A stretch of DNA of 64,000 nt from Synechococcus sp. RCC307. GTDB taxonomy: Bacteria; Cyanobacteriota; Cyanobacteriia; PCC-6307; Cyanobiaceae. Under the pieces are notes generated by a model. The model did no database searches. It saw only the letters and a list, made by a program, of their open reading frames with translations, and was not told the origin of the DNA. The stretch lies in contig CT978603.1 in the NCBI GenBank assembly GCA_000063525.1, positions 181,105 to 245,104 on the forward strand, written 5' to 3'. This document shows, one piece after another, positions 45,951 through 55,796 of the stretch. Position 1 is the stretch's first letter. Every line of letters begins with the position of its first letter. Made by a program: the position numbers and the translations under genes.

Positions 45951-46862
45951 ATGTCGAACCTGTTGGCTTCATCCCTCGAAAAGGCTTTGGCTAGCGGCCA
46001 GCCGGTGATCACCGCTGAGATCACCCCTCCAGTGGGTGCTGATCCCAGTCATGCACTGGAGATGGCTGAGGGGTTGCGCGGCCAGGTGCAGGCCTTCAAC
46101 GTCACCGATGGCAGCCGCGCGGTGATGGGCATGAGCAGCTTGGCGCTGTGCCGTTTGCTGCTGGAGCGGGGGCTTGAGCCGATTCTTCAGTTGGGCTGCC
46201 GTGATCGCAACCGCATTGCCTTGCAGGCTGATTTGCTGGGAGCCCACGCCTTGGGCATTCGCAATGTGCTGTGCCTCACTGGTGATCCGGTGAAAGCGGG
46301 CAATCAGCCGGAGGCCAGGGCGGTGTTTGATTTGGAGTCGGTGCGGTTGCTGCGTCAGGTGCAGCAGCTCAATGGGGGGGTCGGTCCTGCTGGCAAGCCC
46401 TTAGCTGATGGTGCGCCGGCTTTGTTCCCTGGAGCGGCGGCTGATCCGCAATCCGCCAGTTGGAGCGGATTGAAAAGCCGCATGCGCCGCAAAGCTGAAG
46501 CCGGCGCTCGCTTTGTGCAGACGCAGATGGTGATGGATGCCTCGGCTCTGCGGCGCTTTTGCACAGAGATTGCGGCCCCTTTGAATGTGCCCGTGCTGGC
46601 TGGGGTGTTTTTGCTCAAATCAGCCAAGAACGCTGCTTTTATCAATCGCGTGGTGCCGGGTGCTCAGATCCCGCTGCCGCTGATTGATCGGCTCGCTGCT
46701 GCTGAGAATCCCCGGCTGGAAGGCATTCGCATTGCAGCTGAGCAAGTGCAGAGCTACAGCGCCATTGCTGCTGGGGTGCACCTGATGGCCGTGAAAGCAG
46801 AAGAGAGCTTGCCCCAGGTGCTGGAGCTAGCTGGCCTCCCCAAGGTTGTTGCCCAGGTCTGA
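45951..46862 (+). CDS. metF: Methylenetetrahydrofolate reductase
   Basis: A 303-residue TIM-barrel flavoprotein making 5-methyl-THF for methionine synthesis. ITAEITPPVGADP (substrate loop), LQLGCRDRNRIALQADLLGA and VLCLTGDP are MTHFR landmarks, and GARFVQTQMVMD is the catalytic-site segment. Divergent from the LuxR-type regulator gene, with a 57-bp gap. Its last 36 bases overlap the convergent nucleotidyltransferase gene. Confidence 0.94.
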   Translation: MSNLLASSLEKALASGQPVITAEITPPVGADPSHALEMAEGLRGQVQAFNVTDGSRAVMGMSSLALCRLLLERGLEPILQLGCRDRNRIALQADLLGAHALGIRNVLCLTGDPVKAGNQPEARAVFDLESVRLLRQVQQLNGGVGPAGKPLADGAPALFPGAAADPQSASWSGLKSRMRRKAEAGARFVQTQMVMDASALRRFCTEIAAPLNVPVLAGVFLLKSAKNAAFINRVVPGAQIPLPLIDRLAAAENPRLEGIRIAAEQVQSYSAIAAGVHLMAVKAEESLPQVLELAGLPKVVAQV

Positions 46863-48014
46863 GCCCAGGAGTTCGGCCAAGGCCTTCTGCTCCGGCGATG
46901 GTTCCACCAGATCTAACCGGCGCGCATCGGTGATCAGCCAGTCGAGGGAGGCTTCCTGCACATCGAGGTGATCACCGGTCTTGTCGACGCAGTAGCGACC
47001 AAACACCAGCTTCTCGGCCAGGGTCACACCCGCACCGATGCGGGAATAGTCAAAGATGATCGAGTTATCGATCGTGGCGCCTGCGCAGATGTGGCAGCTC
47101 GGGCCAATCATGGCTGGGCCGATGATCCTGGCTCCATCCTCAATTTTGGTCATCCCGCCCACGTAGACGGGGCCCTCCACCTCGATCTTGTCCCAGTTGG
47201 CAGCCACGTTCAGGCCTGTGTAGATGCCAGGACGCACTTGCTTGCCGGGAATGGAAACCTGGCGAATATCGCCCTGCAGCACCGAGCGAATCGCATGCCA
47301 ATAGTCGGGCACTTTGCCGATGTCCACCCACTCGAAATCCATCGGTAGGGCATAGAAGGGAAGCCCCTTCTCCACCAGCTTGGGGAAGAGTTGAGAGCCG
47401 ATGTCGTAGGAGACTCCATCGGGGATGTGCTCAAAGATCTCCGGTTCAAACAGGTAAATGCCGGTGTTGATCTCATCGCTGAGCGCCTCTTCCACTCCCG
47501 GCTTTTCTTGGAAGGCTTTGACCCGGCCATCGTCATCGGTCACCACCACGCCGTAACTGCTGACCTTCTCTTTCGGCACTCGTTTGGTGATGATCGTTGC
47601 CAGCGCGCCGCTCTGGCGGTGCTTGCGAACGGCTTCACTGAGGTTGAGGTCGATCAGCGCATCGCCGCAAAGCACCACGAAGGTGTCATCAAAGAACTTC
47701 TGGAAGTTCTGAATTTTCTTGAGTCCACCAGCTGAGCCGAGGGCATCACCAATCAGCTCGCCATCTTCAATGCGACCTTCGAAGCTGTAAGCGATCTCAA
47801 CGCCAAAGCGCTGGCCGTCGCGGAAGTAGTTCTCAATCTCTTCAGCGAGGTGGGACACGTTCACCATCACCTCGGTGAAGCCGTGCTGGCGCAAAAGCTC
47901 AAGCAGAAACTCCATCACTGGCTTCTGCAGGATGGGGATCATCGGTTTGGGAATGGTGTGGGTGATCGGCTGCACCCGGGTTCCCTTGCCTGCCGCCAGG
48001 ATCATGGCCTTCAT
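46827..48014 (-). CDS. Sugar-1-phosphate nucleotidyltransferase with beta-helix C terminus
   Basis: A 395-residue protein: an N-terminal nucleotidyltransferase domain (MILAAGKGTRVQPITHTIPK, VVLCGDALIDLNL) and a C-terminal left-handed beta-helix (IGPAMIGPSCHICAGATI). This is the layout of bacterial GDP-mannose/NDP-glucose pyrophosphorylase-like proteins, which join a sugar-1-phosphate to an NTP. The nucleotide used is uncertain; a mannose-1-phosphate guanylyltransferase role would fit the gmd-fcl genes. Ends inside metF by 36 bp. Confidence 0.88.
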   Translation of the reverse strand: MKAMILAAGKGTRVQPITHTIPKPMIPILQKPVMEFLLELLRQHGFTEVMVNVSHLAEEIENYFRDGQRFGVEIAYSFEGRIEDGELIGDALGSAGGLKKIQNFQKFFDDTFVVLCGDALIDLNLSEAVRKHRQSGALATIITKRVPKEKVSSYGVVVTDDDGRVKAFQEKPGVEEALSDEINTGIYLFEPEIFEHIPDGVSYDIGSQLFPKLVEKGLPFYALPMDFEWVDIGKVPDYWHAIRSVLQGDIRQVSIPGKQVRPGIYTGLNVAANWDKIEVEGPVYVGGMTKIEDGARIIGPAMIGPSCHICAGATIDNSIIFDYSRIGAGVTLAEKLVFGRYCVDKTGDHLDVQEASLDWLITDARRLDLVEPSPEQKALAELLGSDLGNNLGEAS

Positions 48015-48055
48015 GCAGGTCCCCTACTGAACTGGGCAAGCGTATCAAGGGTTTT

Positions 48056-48949
48056 TTAGGCCGCTTTCAATTCGCTAGCCGGCAGGGCAGCTGACCCAGG
48101 TGGAACAAAGTGCAGCACGCCTTGCCGCTGTTGATCTTCTTCGCTGGGCCGCACCCGTAGTTGCAGGGGGCCAAACAGATCTCGCTCGTCCTGCTGCAGA
48201 TCCACCCGTCCCTGACTGCAGAGAAACAGCAGCGCCCAGAACACCCCAACCCTGTCTTGATCGAGATCCTCTGGAGCCACGGCGGCCCAGGCGGCCACCA
48301 GACCATCGAACTGCTGCCACTCCCAGCCCACATCCCAGCGGCTGAGGAATTGGCTGAGGGCGGCCGTGGTTTCCGGCAGTTTTTCGCGGTGAGCCAATGA
48401 GGCCACCTGGGCAATGGCCTCGCGGTCGCTATAGCGCTTGCGCCGCTGCTTGGGTTGGCGGCCGCCCTCTTGCTCGAGCCTTTCGCCAATGTCTTCCAGT
48501 TGGCGGATCAATTCCCCCAAGGTGACGGGGCGCTGCAGTGGCGGCGGGGCCACGGTGCGGCGCTGCAGCAGTTTTTCCGGCCTGGAGGGCAGGGCGCGCA
48601 ACGCCGGCCAGTCGCCATCGTCTTCAGCAAGCTGCTCGAGCAACAGATCGACGTCATCGTCATCGACTTCCGCCGCCTGGAAGGTGCTGGCTTCCAAGTG
48701 CTCTGCTTTCAGCGACACCAAGACTGAAGCGGCCAAAAAGGCTTCGCTGCTTTCGGCAAGGTCTTGTTCGTAGCTGCCGCCAGCTGAGGCGATCAGACGC
48801 GGCAGTTCCAGTTTTTGGCGCAGTTGATCAAGAAAACCGTCAACAACTGCGATCACATCCACATCCCAGGGCTCGATCTCGCCCCGCTCGGCCGCGTCTT
48901 GGAGTAGCCGGATGGCTAAGCGTGTCCCACTGTCCCCGGCCTGGATCAC
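48056..48949 (-). CDS. scpA: Segregation and condensation protein A
   Basis: A 297-residue kleisin of the SMC-ScpAB complex. IEPWDVDVIAVVDGFLDQL near residue 22 is the N-terminal domain signature, followed by FLAASVLVSLKAEHL. A charged linker separates this from the C-terminal winged helix region. Starts at GTG 48949. Bridges SMC heads in chromosome segregation. scpB is not in the window. Confidence 0.9.
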   Translation of the reverse strand: MIQAGDSGTRLAIRLLQDAAERGEIEPWDVDVIAVVDGFLDQLRQKLELPRLIASAGGSYEQDLAESSEAFLAASVLVSLKAEHLEASTFQAAEVDDDDVDLLLEQLAEDDGDWPALRALPSRPEKLLQRRTVAPPPLQRPVTLGELIRQLEDIGERLEQEGGRQPKQRRKRYSDREAIAQVASLAHREKLPETTAALSQFLSRWDVGWEWQQFDGLVAAWAAVAPEDLDQDRVGVFWALLFLCSQGRVDLQQDERDLFGPLQLRVRPSEEDQQRQGVLHFVPPGSAALPASELKAA

Positions 48950-48987
48950 AAGCTTTGCGGGCGTGCAGTGGGCTGAAGGTAACGGGG

Positions 48988-49341
48988 TTAACTCGCTTCA
49001 GCCACCCCTGAGCTGCTCTGCCCAGACGCGGGCAGCATGCTGAGCTGGGCATCCATGGCAGCCCGGTAGCGCTCGACGTCCTGCTGAAGTTCTTGGATTT
49101 GAACCTGTTGCGCCTGGTTCTGCTCGCCTGCCGTGATGTTGCGGGTGACCCCAGTCCAAACCGCAAACACCCAGGCTGCTGTGGCCCCTACTCCGCCAAC
49201 GATCAATAGCAGCACCGCCAGAGGCATCGTGGTGCTCATCCCAGGCAGGAAGCGCACGGTGGTGGCTGCGGTGTTCTCGAGCGTGAACATCACCATTGCC
49301 AGGCCGAACACGAAGATCAGCACAAAATTGATCTGGGGCAT
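48988..49341 (-). CDS. LapA-domain (DUF1049) membrane protein
   Basis: A 117-residue protein with two membrane helices (INFVLIFVFGLAMVMFTLEN and the segment around LAVLLLIVGGVGATAAWVFA) and a coiled-coil-prone, Gln-rich C-terminal part (QNQAQQVQIQELQQDVER). The N-terminal helix plus ENTAATTVRFLPG is typical of DUF1049/LapA proteins. Function in cyanobacteria is unknown. Lies 54 bp upstream of the ndhD end on the same strand. Confidence 0.8.
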   Translation of the reverse strand: MPQINFVLIFVFGLAMVMFTLENTAATTVRFLPGMSTTMPLAVLLLIVGGVGATAAWVFAVWTGVTRNITAGEQNQAQQVQIQELQQDVERYRAAMDAQLSMLPASGQSSSGVAEAS

Positions 49342-49395
49342 GGTTCTGACGAGAGGTGGCCGAACGAGGCGGAGATTAAATCGACCCGCCCATGT

Positions 49396-50859
49396 TCAGC
49401 TCAGCTTCGGTGCAGAACGCAACGGCAAGTAAGGAGCCGTCAGAGCCTTCATCGATGACTCATCCCGTGCCACCACCTGCTCAATCGTCGCCCGGTAGCT
49501 GTCGGTGACCAGCTTCGGGTAGAGGCCAATGCCAATGATCGGCACCAGCAGGCAGGAAATGATGTAGATCTCCCGTGGCTCAGCGTCCACCAAATTTGCG
49601 TCGGAAAGCTCGGGTTTCTCCTGGCCAAAGAAGATCTCCCTGAGCATCGAGAGCAGATAGATCGGCGTGAGGATCACTCCGATGGCCGCAGCGCCATCAA
49701 TCACGATGCGGAAGGGCAGGGTATAGGCGTCGTCGGTGGCGAAGCCCACAAACACCATCAGCTCCGAGACAAAGCCGCTCATGCCAGGCAGAGCCAGCGA
49801 GGCCAGCGAGCAGGCGGTCCACATGGCAAACATCTTGCGCATGCGTTGACCGACCCCGCCCATCTCATCGAGCTGCAGGGTGTGGGTGCGGTCGTAGGTG
49901 GCCCCCACCAGGAAAAACAGACTGGCTCCGATTAAGCCATGGCTGATCATCTGCAACATGGCGCCACTGGCGGCCAAGGGCGAGAAGCTGCCGATGCCGA
50001 TCAGCACAAAGCCCATGTGGCTGATGGAGCTGTAGGCGATTTTGCGTTTGAGGTTGCGCTGCGCAAACGAGGTGAGCGCCGCATAAATGATGTTCACAAC
50101 CCCCAGCACCACCAGAAGCGGTGCGAACTGCACATGGGCGTCGGGGAACATCGACGCGTTGAAGCGGAACAAGGCGTAGCCGCCCATCTTCAGCAAGATG
50201 CCGGCCAGCAACATGTGCACTGGTGCTGTGGCTTCCCCGTGGGCATCGGGGAGCCACGTGTGCAGCGGCACGATCGGCAACTTCACGCCGAAAGCAATCA
50301 GCAAGCCCGCATAACAAAGGGCCTGGAACCCTGCTCCGAGATGCTTAGCCGCTAAATCGGAGTACTCAAAGCTGACAGGTCCGCCGCCGCTGAAGGCCAT
50401 GGCGAGGGCCACCAGCAGGATGAACAGGGAGCTGACGGCTGTGTAGAGGATGAATTTGGTGGCCGCATATTGGCGCTTTTTGCCGCCCCAAATGGCCAGT
50501 AAGAGATAGACGGGGATCAGCTCCAGTTCCCAGGCCAGGAAGAACAGCAGCATGTCCTGCACGGCGAACACGGCGATCTGACCGCCGTCCATGGCCAAGA
50601 GCAGGAAAAAAAACAGCCGTGGCTTGAACGTCACTGGCCATGCCGCTAAGCAGGCCAACGTGGTGATGAAGCTGGTGAGCAGGATCAGAGGCATCGAGAG
50701 GCCATCGGCTCCCACCGACCAGCCCAAACCCAGATCGGGCACCCAGGGAATCACCTGCCGCAATTGCAGCCCAGCGATATCAGGGTCGTAGCCATTGAGA
50801 TAGGCGCCAACCGTGATCAGAAAGGTGGTTAGCGAAACGCCGAGGGCGTACCAGCGCAC
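49396..50859 (-). CDS. ndhD: NDH-1 subunit 4 (NdhD1-type); true start further upstream
   Basis: The antiporter-like subunit of NDH-1, about 14 helices in full. [20 protein letters not shown] carries the key Glu, and [20 protein letters not shown] is the family signature. The listed start, GTG 50859, is the first conventional start codon, but the reading frame continues upstream through an obvious helix ([20 protein letters not shown]). That helix is the expected first one of NdhD. From 50860 back to the in-frame TAG near 51071 there is no in-frame ATG, GTG or TTG; CTG 50955 or ATT 50988 are the candidates. Confidence 0.93.
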   Translation of the reverse strand: MRWYALGVSLTTFLITVGAYLNGYDPDIAGLQLRQVIPWVPDLGLGWSVGADGLSMPLILLTSFITTLACLAAWPVTFKPRLFFFLLLAMDGGQIAVFAVQDMLLFFLAWELELIPVYLLLAIWGGKKRQYAATKFILYTAVSSLFILLVALAMAFSGGGPVSFEYSDLAAKHLGAGFQALCYAGLLIAFGVKLPIVPLHTWLPDAHGEATAPVHMLLAGILLKMGGYALFRFNASMFPDAHVQFAPLLVVLGVVNIIYAALTSFAQRNLKRKIAYSSISHMGFVLIGIGSFSPLAASGAMLQMISHGLIGASLFFLVGATYDRTHTLQLDEMGGVGQRMRKMFAMWTACSLASLALPGMSGFVSELMVFVGFATDDAYTLPFRIVIDGAAAIGVILTPIYLLSMLREIFFGQEKPELSDANLVDAEPREIYIISCLLVPIIGIGLYPKLVTDSYRATIEQVVARDESSMKALTAPYLPLRSAPKLS

Positions 50860-51031
50860 CCCTTTGCCGTTTCCAGGATCTGGAACCAGAGGGATGGCCA
50901 GGGAGGCGGCGATCGGCAGCAGGATGGCCGTCGTCAGCCAGGGAAAGGAATCCAGTTCCTTTGCGGCATCTGGCTGGAGTGTAGAAATTTCAGCCGCAGC
51001 TGCCAGCTGTGCGTCGCCTTTGACACACAGT

Positions 51032-51973
51032 TCAGGCGAAAGGAACGGCTTCCTTCTGATCGAGCCAGAGCCCTAGGCCGATCACGGCCACGGCACCGAC
51101 CAGGACCCCGCCCAGTCCTATTGATAACTGCAAGACAGCCAGAACTGCTGTGGCGCCCACATACAGCCCGGCAACGTTTTGATGAGGCCAACCGGCTTGA
51201 TGCAGCCGTTGAAACAGATGCAGTCGGTGGGCCTGAAAAATCCGTTGCCCAGCCGCTGCCCTGCGAATTACGCAAAGGCAGGCATCAGCCAGCAGTGGTG
51301 TTGCCAAAAGGAGCAGCGCGAGGGCTTGTGGCCAAGTGCCGGCTTGCAACACCATCCCAGCGAAAACAGCGCCAAGAAACGTGCTGCCTACATCGCCCAT
51401 GAACACCTTGGCTGGGGCCCAGTTCCAAATCAGGAATCCGGCCAGAGCGCCCACCAGTGGCCAGAGGCCAGTCGCCCCATTGATGGCGATTGCACCAAGG
51501 CTGATGGTCATACAGCCAGCTACAAGCCCATCCAGCCCATCGGTGAAATTCACGAAGTTGATGACCGCGGTCACGGCAATCACCACTAGTGGCCCACAAA
51601 GCCATGGCCATAGCGGGGTGGGTAGGGCTGTTGGCAGCAGCAGGGCGATGGCGGTGAGGATCTGGATGCCGTAGCGCAGCAGTGCTGGCAGGTTGAGTCG
51701 GTCATCCAGCAAGCCCACCACCGCTAAAGGCGCGCAAATCCAGGGGATCCATAACGCCGGTGAGGGCCCTGCGAGCAGCAGCAAGCTGTTGAACAGCAAG
51801 GTGATCAGCACAAACGCCATGCCACCACCACGTGGTGTGGGCTTGCTATGTGCGCTGCGTTCGTTGGGTTGATCCAGTAGCCGCTGTTGCAGTTGCGGGA
51901 TCAGCACACCCAGCAACTTCCAGCAGGCAGCACAGGCTGCAGCCGCAGCAAGAAGATTCAGCAGCCCGTTCAC
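51032..51973 (-). CDS. WbpL/WecA-like polyprenyl-phosphate sugar-1-phosphate transferase
   Basis: A 313-residue membrane enzyme of the MraY/WecA family with about ten helices. [20 protein letters not shown] near residue 35 is the WbpL-type cytoplasmic loop 1, [15 protein letters not shown] holds the catalytic Asp, [13 protein letters not shown] is the magnesium site and [13 protein letters not shown] the substrate loop. It would load GlcNAc, QuiNAc or FucNAc phosphate onto a lipid carrier to start a glycan. It lies between ndhF and ndhD, one base after the ndhF stop on the same strand. Confidence 0.9.
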   Translation of the reverse strand: MNGLLNLLAAAAACAACWKLLGVLIPQLQQRLLDQPNERSAHSKPTPRGGGMAFVLITLLFNSLLLLAGPSPALWIPWICAPLAVVGLLDDRLNLPALLRYGIQILTAIALLLPTALPTPLWPWLCGPLVVIAVTAVINFVNFTDGLDGLVAGCMTISLGAIAINGATGLWPLVGALAGFLIWNWAPAKVFMGDVGSTFLGAVFAGMVLQAGTWPQALALLLLATPLLADACLCVIRRAAAGQRIFQAHRLHLFQRLHQAGWPHQNVAGLYVGATAVLAVLQLSIGLGGVLVGAVAVIGLGLWLDQKEAVPFA

Positions 51974-51974
51974 C

Positions 51975-53972
51975 TCACCCCAACGCGCCGAAGATCACCA
52001 CAAGGCCAATCACCCCGCCAAACACGATCAAGGCATAGAACTGCGCGCGGCCGGTCTCGAAGTATTTGAGACCTTCGCCGCTGCCCAGGGTCACAAGGCC
52101 CGTCAGGTTGACCACCCCATCCACCACCTTGGAATCCACCTGCAAGACCTGACGCGCCAGCTTGCGGCTGCCTTGCACGAACAGCTTGTCGTTCAGAGCA
52201 TCGAGGTACCACTTGTTGGCAAAGAAGGCGTTGATCGCAGGGAAGCGTCCGGCCACGGCAGTGCCGAGATCCACCTTGCGCAAGGCGTAGGCCGCGGTGG
52301 CCAGGCCAATGCCGGCAACCGAAATCGCCACCGAAGCACCAGCGAGGGGCAGGAATTCCTCCCAGCTGAAGTGTTCGGCCATCTCCAGCGCTTCGGCTGG
52401 ATTGAGCAAACCGGCAAACCGGTTGTTCCAGGGGGTGCCCAACAGACCGATCAGAACTGATGGCACCGCCAGCAACATCAATGGCACCGTCATCGGCCAG
52501 GCCGATTCATGGGGGCTACTGGCATGGCCATGGACCGTCTCATCGCCTTTGCCGGCCGCGGCGAGCAGTTGCTGCTGCACAGCACTGTCGGTACCCCGGA
52601 ACTCGCCTTCAAAGGTGAGGAAGTAGAGCCGGAACATATAGAAGGCGGTCATGCCGGCGGTGAGAAAGCCCACGGCCCACAGCAGCGGGAAGCTGCCAAA
52701 GGCTTGCCCCAGGATCTCGTCCTTGCTCCAAAAACCGGCCAATGGCGGGATGCCGCTGATGGCCACACAACCGATGAAGAAGGTGCTGGCGGTGATGGGC
52801 ATCTTTTTGCGCAAGCCCCCCATCAAGCGCATGTCTTGCGCCAAGACCGGTTCGTGCCCCACCACCTCTTCCATGGCGTGGATCACGGAGCCGGAATCCA
52901 GGAACAGCATCGCCTTGAAGAAGGCATGGGTGACCAGGTGGAACATGCCGGCCACCGGTGCTCCGCAGCCCATGGCCAGCATCATGTAACCCAGCTGAGA
53001 CACGGTGCTGTAGGCAAGCCCTTTCTTGAGATCCATCTGCGTCAGCGCGATGGAGGCACCCAAGAAGCAGGTGATGGTGCCCACCACGGCAATCACGGTG
53101 AGCACTTGCGGGAAAAGGTTGTAGAGCGGCTCAAGTCGCGCCACCAAGAACACGCCAGCAGCCACCATCGTGGCGGCGTGGATCAGCGCTGAAATCGGAG
53201 TGGGACCCTCCATGGCATCGGGAAGCCACACGTGCAGAGGGAACTGCGCTGATTTGGCCATCGGGCCCATAAACACAAACAGGCAGAGAGCCACAGCGGC
53301 CCAGCCCGCTACTTGGCCATCAGCCATGGCGGTGCTGAGGCCTGTGGCCATGCCTTCGAAATCAAAGGTTCCGGTGGCCCAGAACAAACCAAGGATTCCC
53401 AGGAGCAAACCGAAGTCACCAACGCGGTTCACCACAAACGCTTTTTGGGCGGCATGGGCGGCACCATCGCGGTCGTACCAGAAGCCCACCAGCAGGTAGG
53501 AGCACATGCCCACCAGCTCCCAGAAGACATAGATCTCCAGCAGGTTGGGGCTCACAATCAGCCCCAGCATTGAGCTGCTGAACAGAGCCAGGTAGGTGAA
53601 AAAGCGCACATAGCCCTTGTCGTGGGCCATGTAGCCGTGGGAATACACCATCACCAGCAGGGCGATGGTGGTGACGAGCGCCAGCATCACCGCCCCAAGC
53701 GGGTCAACGCAGAAGCCCATCTGCAGGTTGAACGTGCCAGCGCTGGCCCAGGTGAACAGCTGCTCGTAGGGCGCGGCCCCATTGAGTTGCTCCAGCAGCA
53801 CCCCATAGCTCAGGACTGCTGAGCCGCCCACGCAGCTAATCAGCAACGCCGCAACGGGTGTTCGCAGCCGGTTCAGCGTGCGGTTGAAGCTGATCAGCCC
53901 CAAGCCCACCAGGGTTGCCCCCACCAAGGGGAGCAACGGGATCAGCCAGGCAACCTCGGCCGCTGAAGGCAT
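51975..53972 (-). CDS. ndhF: NDH-1 subunit 5 (NdhF1-type)
   Basis: A 665-residue membrane subunit, the distal antiporter-like part of NDH-1. ATG 53972 gives MPSAAEVAWLIPLLPLVGA; the frame is open to TTG 53981. MVYSHGYMAHDKGYVRFFTY and FWELVGMCSYLLVGFWYDRD are family signatures, and WLPDAMEGPTPISALIHAAT is the conserved core. The C-terminal lateral helix is present. Divergent from the rbcR-like gene with the Z-ISO candidate between. Upstream of a glycan gene rather than directly of ndhD. Confidence 0.96.
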   Translation of the reverse strand: MPSAAEVAWLIPLLPLVGATLVGLGLISFNRTLNRLRTPVAALLISCVGGSAVLSYGVLLEQLNGAAPYEQLFTWASAGTFNLQMGFCVDPLGAVMLALVTTIALLVMVYSHGYMAHDKGYVRFFTYLALFSSSMLGLIVSPNLLEIYVFWELVGMCSYLLVGFWYDRDGAAHAAQKAFVVNRVGDFGLLLGILGLFWATGTFDFEGMATGLSTAMADGQVAGWAAVALCLFVFMGPMAKSAQFPLHVWLPDAMEGPTPISALIHAATMVAAGVFLVARLEPLYNLFPQVLTVIAVVGTITCFLGASIALTQMDLKKGLAYSTVSQLGYMMLAMGCGAPVAGMFHLVTHAFFKAMLFLDSGSVIHAMEEVVGHEPVLAQDMRLMGGLRKKMPITASTFFIGCVAISGIPPLAGFWSKDEILGQAFGSFPLLWAVGFLTAGMTAFYMFRLYFLTFEGEFRGTDSAVQQQLLAAAGKGDETVHGHASSPHESAWPMTVPLMLLAVPSVLIGLLGTPWNNRFAGLLNPAEALEMAEHFSWEEFLPLAGASVAISVAGIGLATAAYALRKVDLGTAVAGRFPAINAFFANKWYLDALNDKLFVQGSRKLARQVLQVDSKVVDGVVNLTGLVTLGSGEGLKYFETGRAQFYALIVFGGVIGLVVIFGALG

Positions 53973-54006
53973 GGAAAACAATTCGATTTCTGGAGTGTAG
54001 GCAGCG

Positions 54007-54756
54007 TCAAGCCATCAGCCCGTACGCGCCATCAAGCCAGTGTGCAAAACCTGTTCGAGCAAAGCTGGTGGCTGCCACCCCAATCCATTGGTGGGCCCAC
54101 CAAAAAACGCCAACGGCAATGGCAATGCCCAGCTGGGCTGGCCTCACAAATTCACGCCAGGGCAGTGGTTGGCGGCCATCGAGCACGGCCACAAAAGGAA
54201 TGAGTGAGGTGTTGGCCTTGAGCTCATCAAAGGCTTCGCCAAACCGGTTGTGCTGTCGCCGATCACCATTCCAGACCGCAAATAGGTGATGGCCAATCAG
54301 CCCGACGCAGGTCACCACCATGAAGCTGCTGCCGATCCAGAGCAGATGGGTGGCGCACCACAGGATTTGACCCACCGCTTGGGGGTGACGGCTGACGCGA
54401 ATGATGCCGGTGGCATACATCCGCACTTGCGGCTTCAGCACCGCCGGGATCTCCAGCAGGTTGTAGGTGGCCGGGTAGAGGAACAGAAAGCTGACGGCTG
54501 TTCCGATCCACACCAGCGGAATGATCCAGGGCTGATCCTGCAGATTCCAGAGCCGCAGCCCGTCGTAGCGGTGTTCCAGGAAATAGGCGATCACCACCAC
54601 GGCGGCGGGGATGCTCACCGCGGCAAAGAGCAGCCGCCAGGCTCGCTCGCCAATCTTTTCGGCTCCCCAAGCCCGCAGTGAGGCCCCACCGCTGTGCAGC
54701 ACGGCAAAGCCGATCAGCAGGATCAGCATCACGACACTGCTGTGGTGCATCTGCAT
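54007..54756 (-). CDS. 15-cis-zeta-carotene isomerase candidate (NnrU/Z-ISO family)
   Basis: A 249-residue membrane protein with about six helices, NnrU superfamily. The segments RVSRHPQAVGQILWCATHLL and LFAVWNGDRRQHNRFGEAFD, then SLIPFVAVLDGRQPLP, match my recollection of plant Z-ISO. The histidines in HPQ and GHHLF would bind its heme. Z-ISO isomerises the 15-cis bond of zeta-carotene between the two desaturases. The nearby crtP and crtB support a carotenoid role. Identification is by motif memory, so some doubt remains; the general name NnrU-domain protein is safe. Confidence 0.72.
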   Translation of the reverse strand: MQMHHSSVVMLILLIGFAVLHSGGASLRAWGAEKIGERAWRLLFAAVSIPAAVVVIAYFLEHRYDGLRLWNLQDQPWIIPLVWIGTAVSFLFLYPATYNLLEIPAVLKPQVRMYATGIIRVSRHPQAVGQILWCATHLLWIGSSFMVVTCVGLIGHHLFAVWNGDRRQHNRFGEAFDELKANTSLIPFVAVLDGRQPLPWREFVRPAQLGIAIAVGVFWWAHQWIGVAATSFARTGFAHWLDGAYGLMA

Positions 54757-54809
54757 CAGGGATGAATAGCAGCCTTAGAGTTTGATGCCGCCGGGAGCCG
54801 GGCCGCAGC

Positions 54810-55793
54810 ATGGCGGACCTTCCTTTCACCCTTGATCAGCTGCGCATCCTGCGGGCGATCGCCAGCGAGGGCAGCTTTAAGAAGGCCGCCGACAGCTTGT
54901 ATGTCACCCAGCCTGCGGTGAGTCTGCAGATCCAGAACCTGGAGAAGCAGCTGGATGTCTCCCTATTCGATCGCGGTGGCCGCAAGGCGCAGCTGACCGA
55001 AGCCGGCCATCTGCTGCTCAGCTATTCCGAGCGGATACTCAGTCAATGCCAGGAGGCCTGCCGGGCCCTGGATGATTTGCACAACCTCAAAGGCGGCTCG
55101 CTGATCGTGGGTGCGAGCCAGACCACGGGCACCTATCTGATGCCGCGGATGATTGGCCTGTTCCGCCAGAAATATCCGGATGTGTCGGTGCAGTTGCAGG
55201 TGCACAGCACCCGCCGCACCGGTTGGAGCGTGGCCAATGGCCAGATCGATCTGGCGATCATTGGCGGTGAGCTGCCGCCGGAGTTGATGGAGCAGCTTCA
55301 GGTGGTGCCTTACGCCAGTGAGGAGCTGGCTTTGGTGCTGCCGGTCAAACACCCGATGGCTCGGCTGCAGGAACTGCAGAAAGACGATCTCTACCGGCTC
55401 TCTTTTATTTGCCTTGATGCCCAATCCACCACCCGCAAGGTGGTGGACCAGTTGCTCTCGCGCGGTGGCTTGGATGTGCAGCGGCTGCGCATCGAAATGG
55501 AGCTCAATTCGTTGGAGGCCATCAAGAACGCCGTTCAGAGCGGCCTTGGTGCTGCCTTCCTGCCCGTGGTGTCGATTGAGCGGGAGTTGGCTAGCGGCAC
55601 CTTGCACCGGGGCGTGATGGCTGATCTGAGCGTGCGCAGGCAACTGCGCCTAATCACCCACCCCGCCCGCTATTGCTCACGGGCATCAGCAGCCTTCCGC
55701 CGCGAAATCCTGCCGGTGTTTGCTAGCCCCGACAGCCCACTAAGGCGCGCTCAGCCCTCCGCTGAATCAGCTCAGGCCCCTGATGCGGCCTAG
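54810..55793 (+). CDS. rbcR: LysR-family regulator, RbcR (Ycf30)-like
   Basis: A 327-residue LysR-type regulator. The N-terminal HTH reads [20 protein letters not shown] followed by [19 protein letters not shown]; the effector domain spans about residues 95-305. The close match of the HTH to CbbR/RbcR/NdhR proteins points to control of carbon-fixation or NDH-1 genes. It is divergent from the Z-ISO candidate and near ndhF, the type of target NdhR controls elsewhere. The C-terminal 20 residues are low complexity. Confidence 0.9.
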   Translation: MADLPFTLDQLRILRAIASEGSFKKAADSLYVTQPAVSLQIQNLEKQLDVSLFDRGGRKAQLTEAGHLLLSYSERILSQCQEACRALDDLHNLKGGSLIVGASQTTGTYLMPRMIGLFRQKYPDVSVQLQVHSTRRTGWSVANGQIDLAIIGGELPPELMEQLQVVPYASEELALVLPVKHPMARLQELQKDDLYRLSFICLDAQSTTRKVVDQLLSRGGLDVQRLRIEMELNSLEAIKNAVQSGLGAAFLPVVSIERELASGTLHRGVMADLSVRRQLRLITHPARYCSRASAAFRREILPVFASPDSPLRRAQPSAESAQAPDAA

Positions 55794-55796
55794 GGG

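Noticed and set aside
54963-55643. 226-codon frame opposite the rbcR-like gene
   Set aside because: Fully antisense to a LysR regulator with intact domains; the translation looks random.
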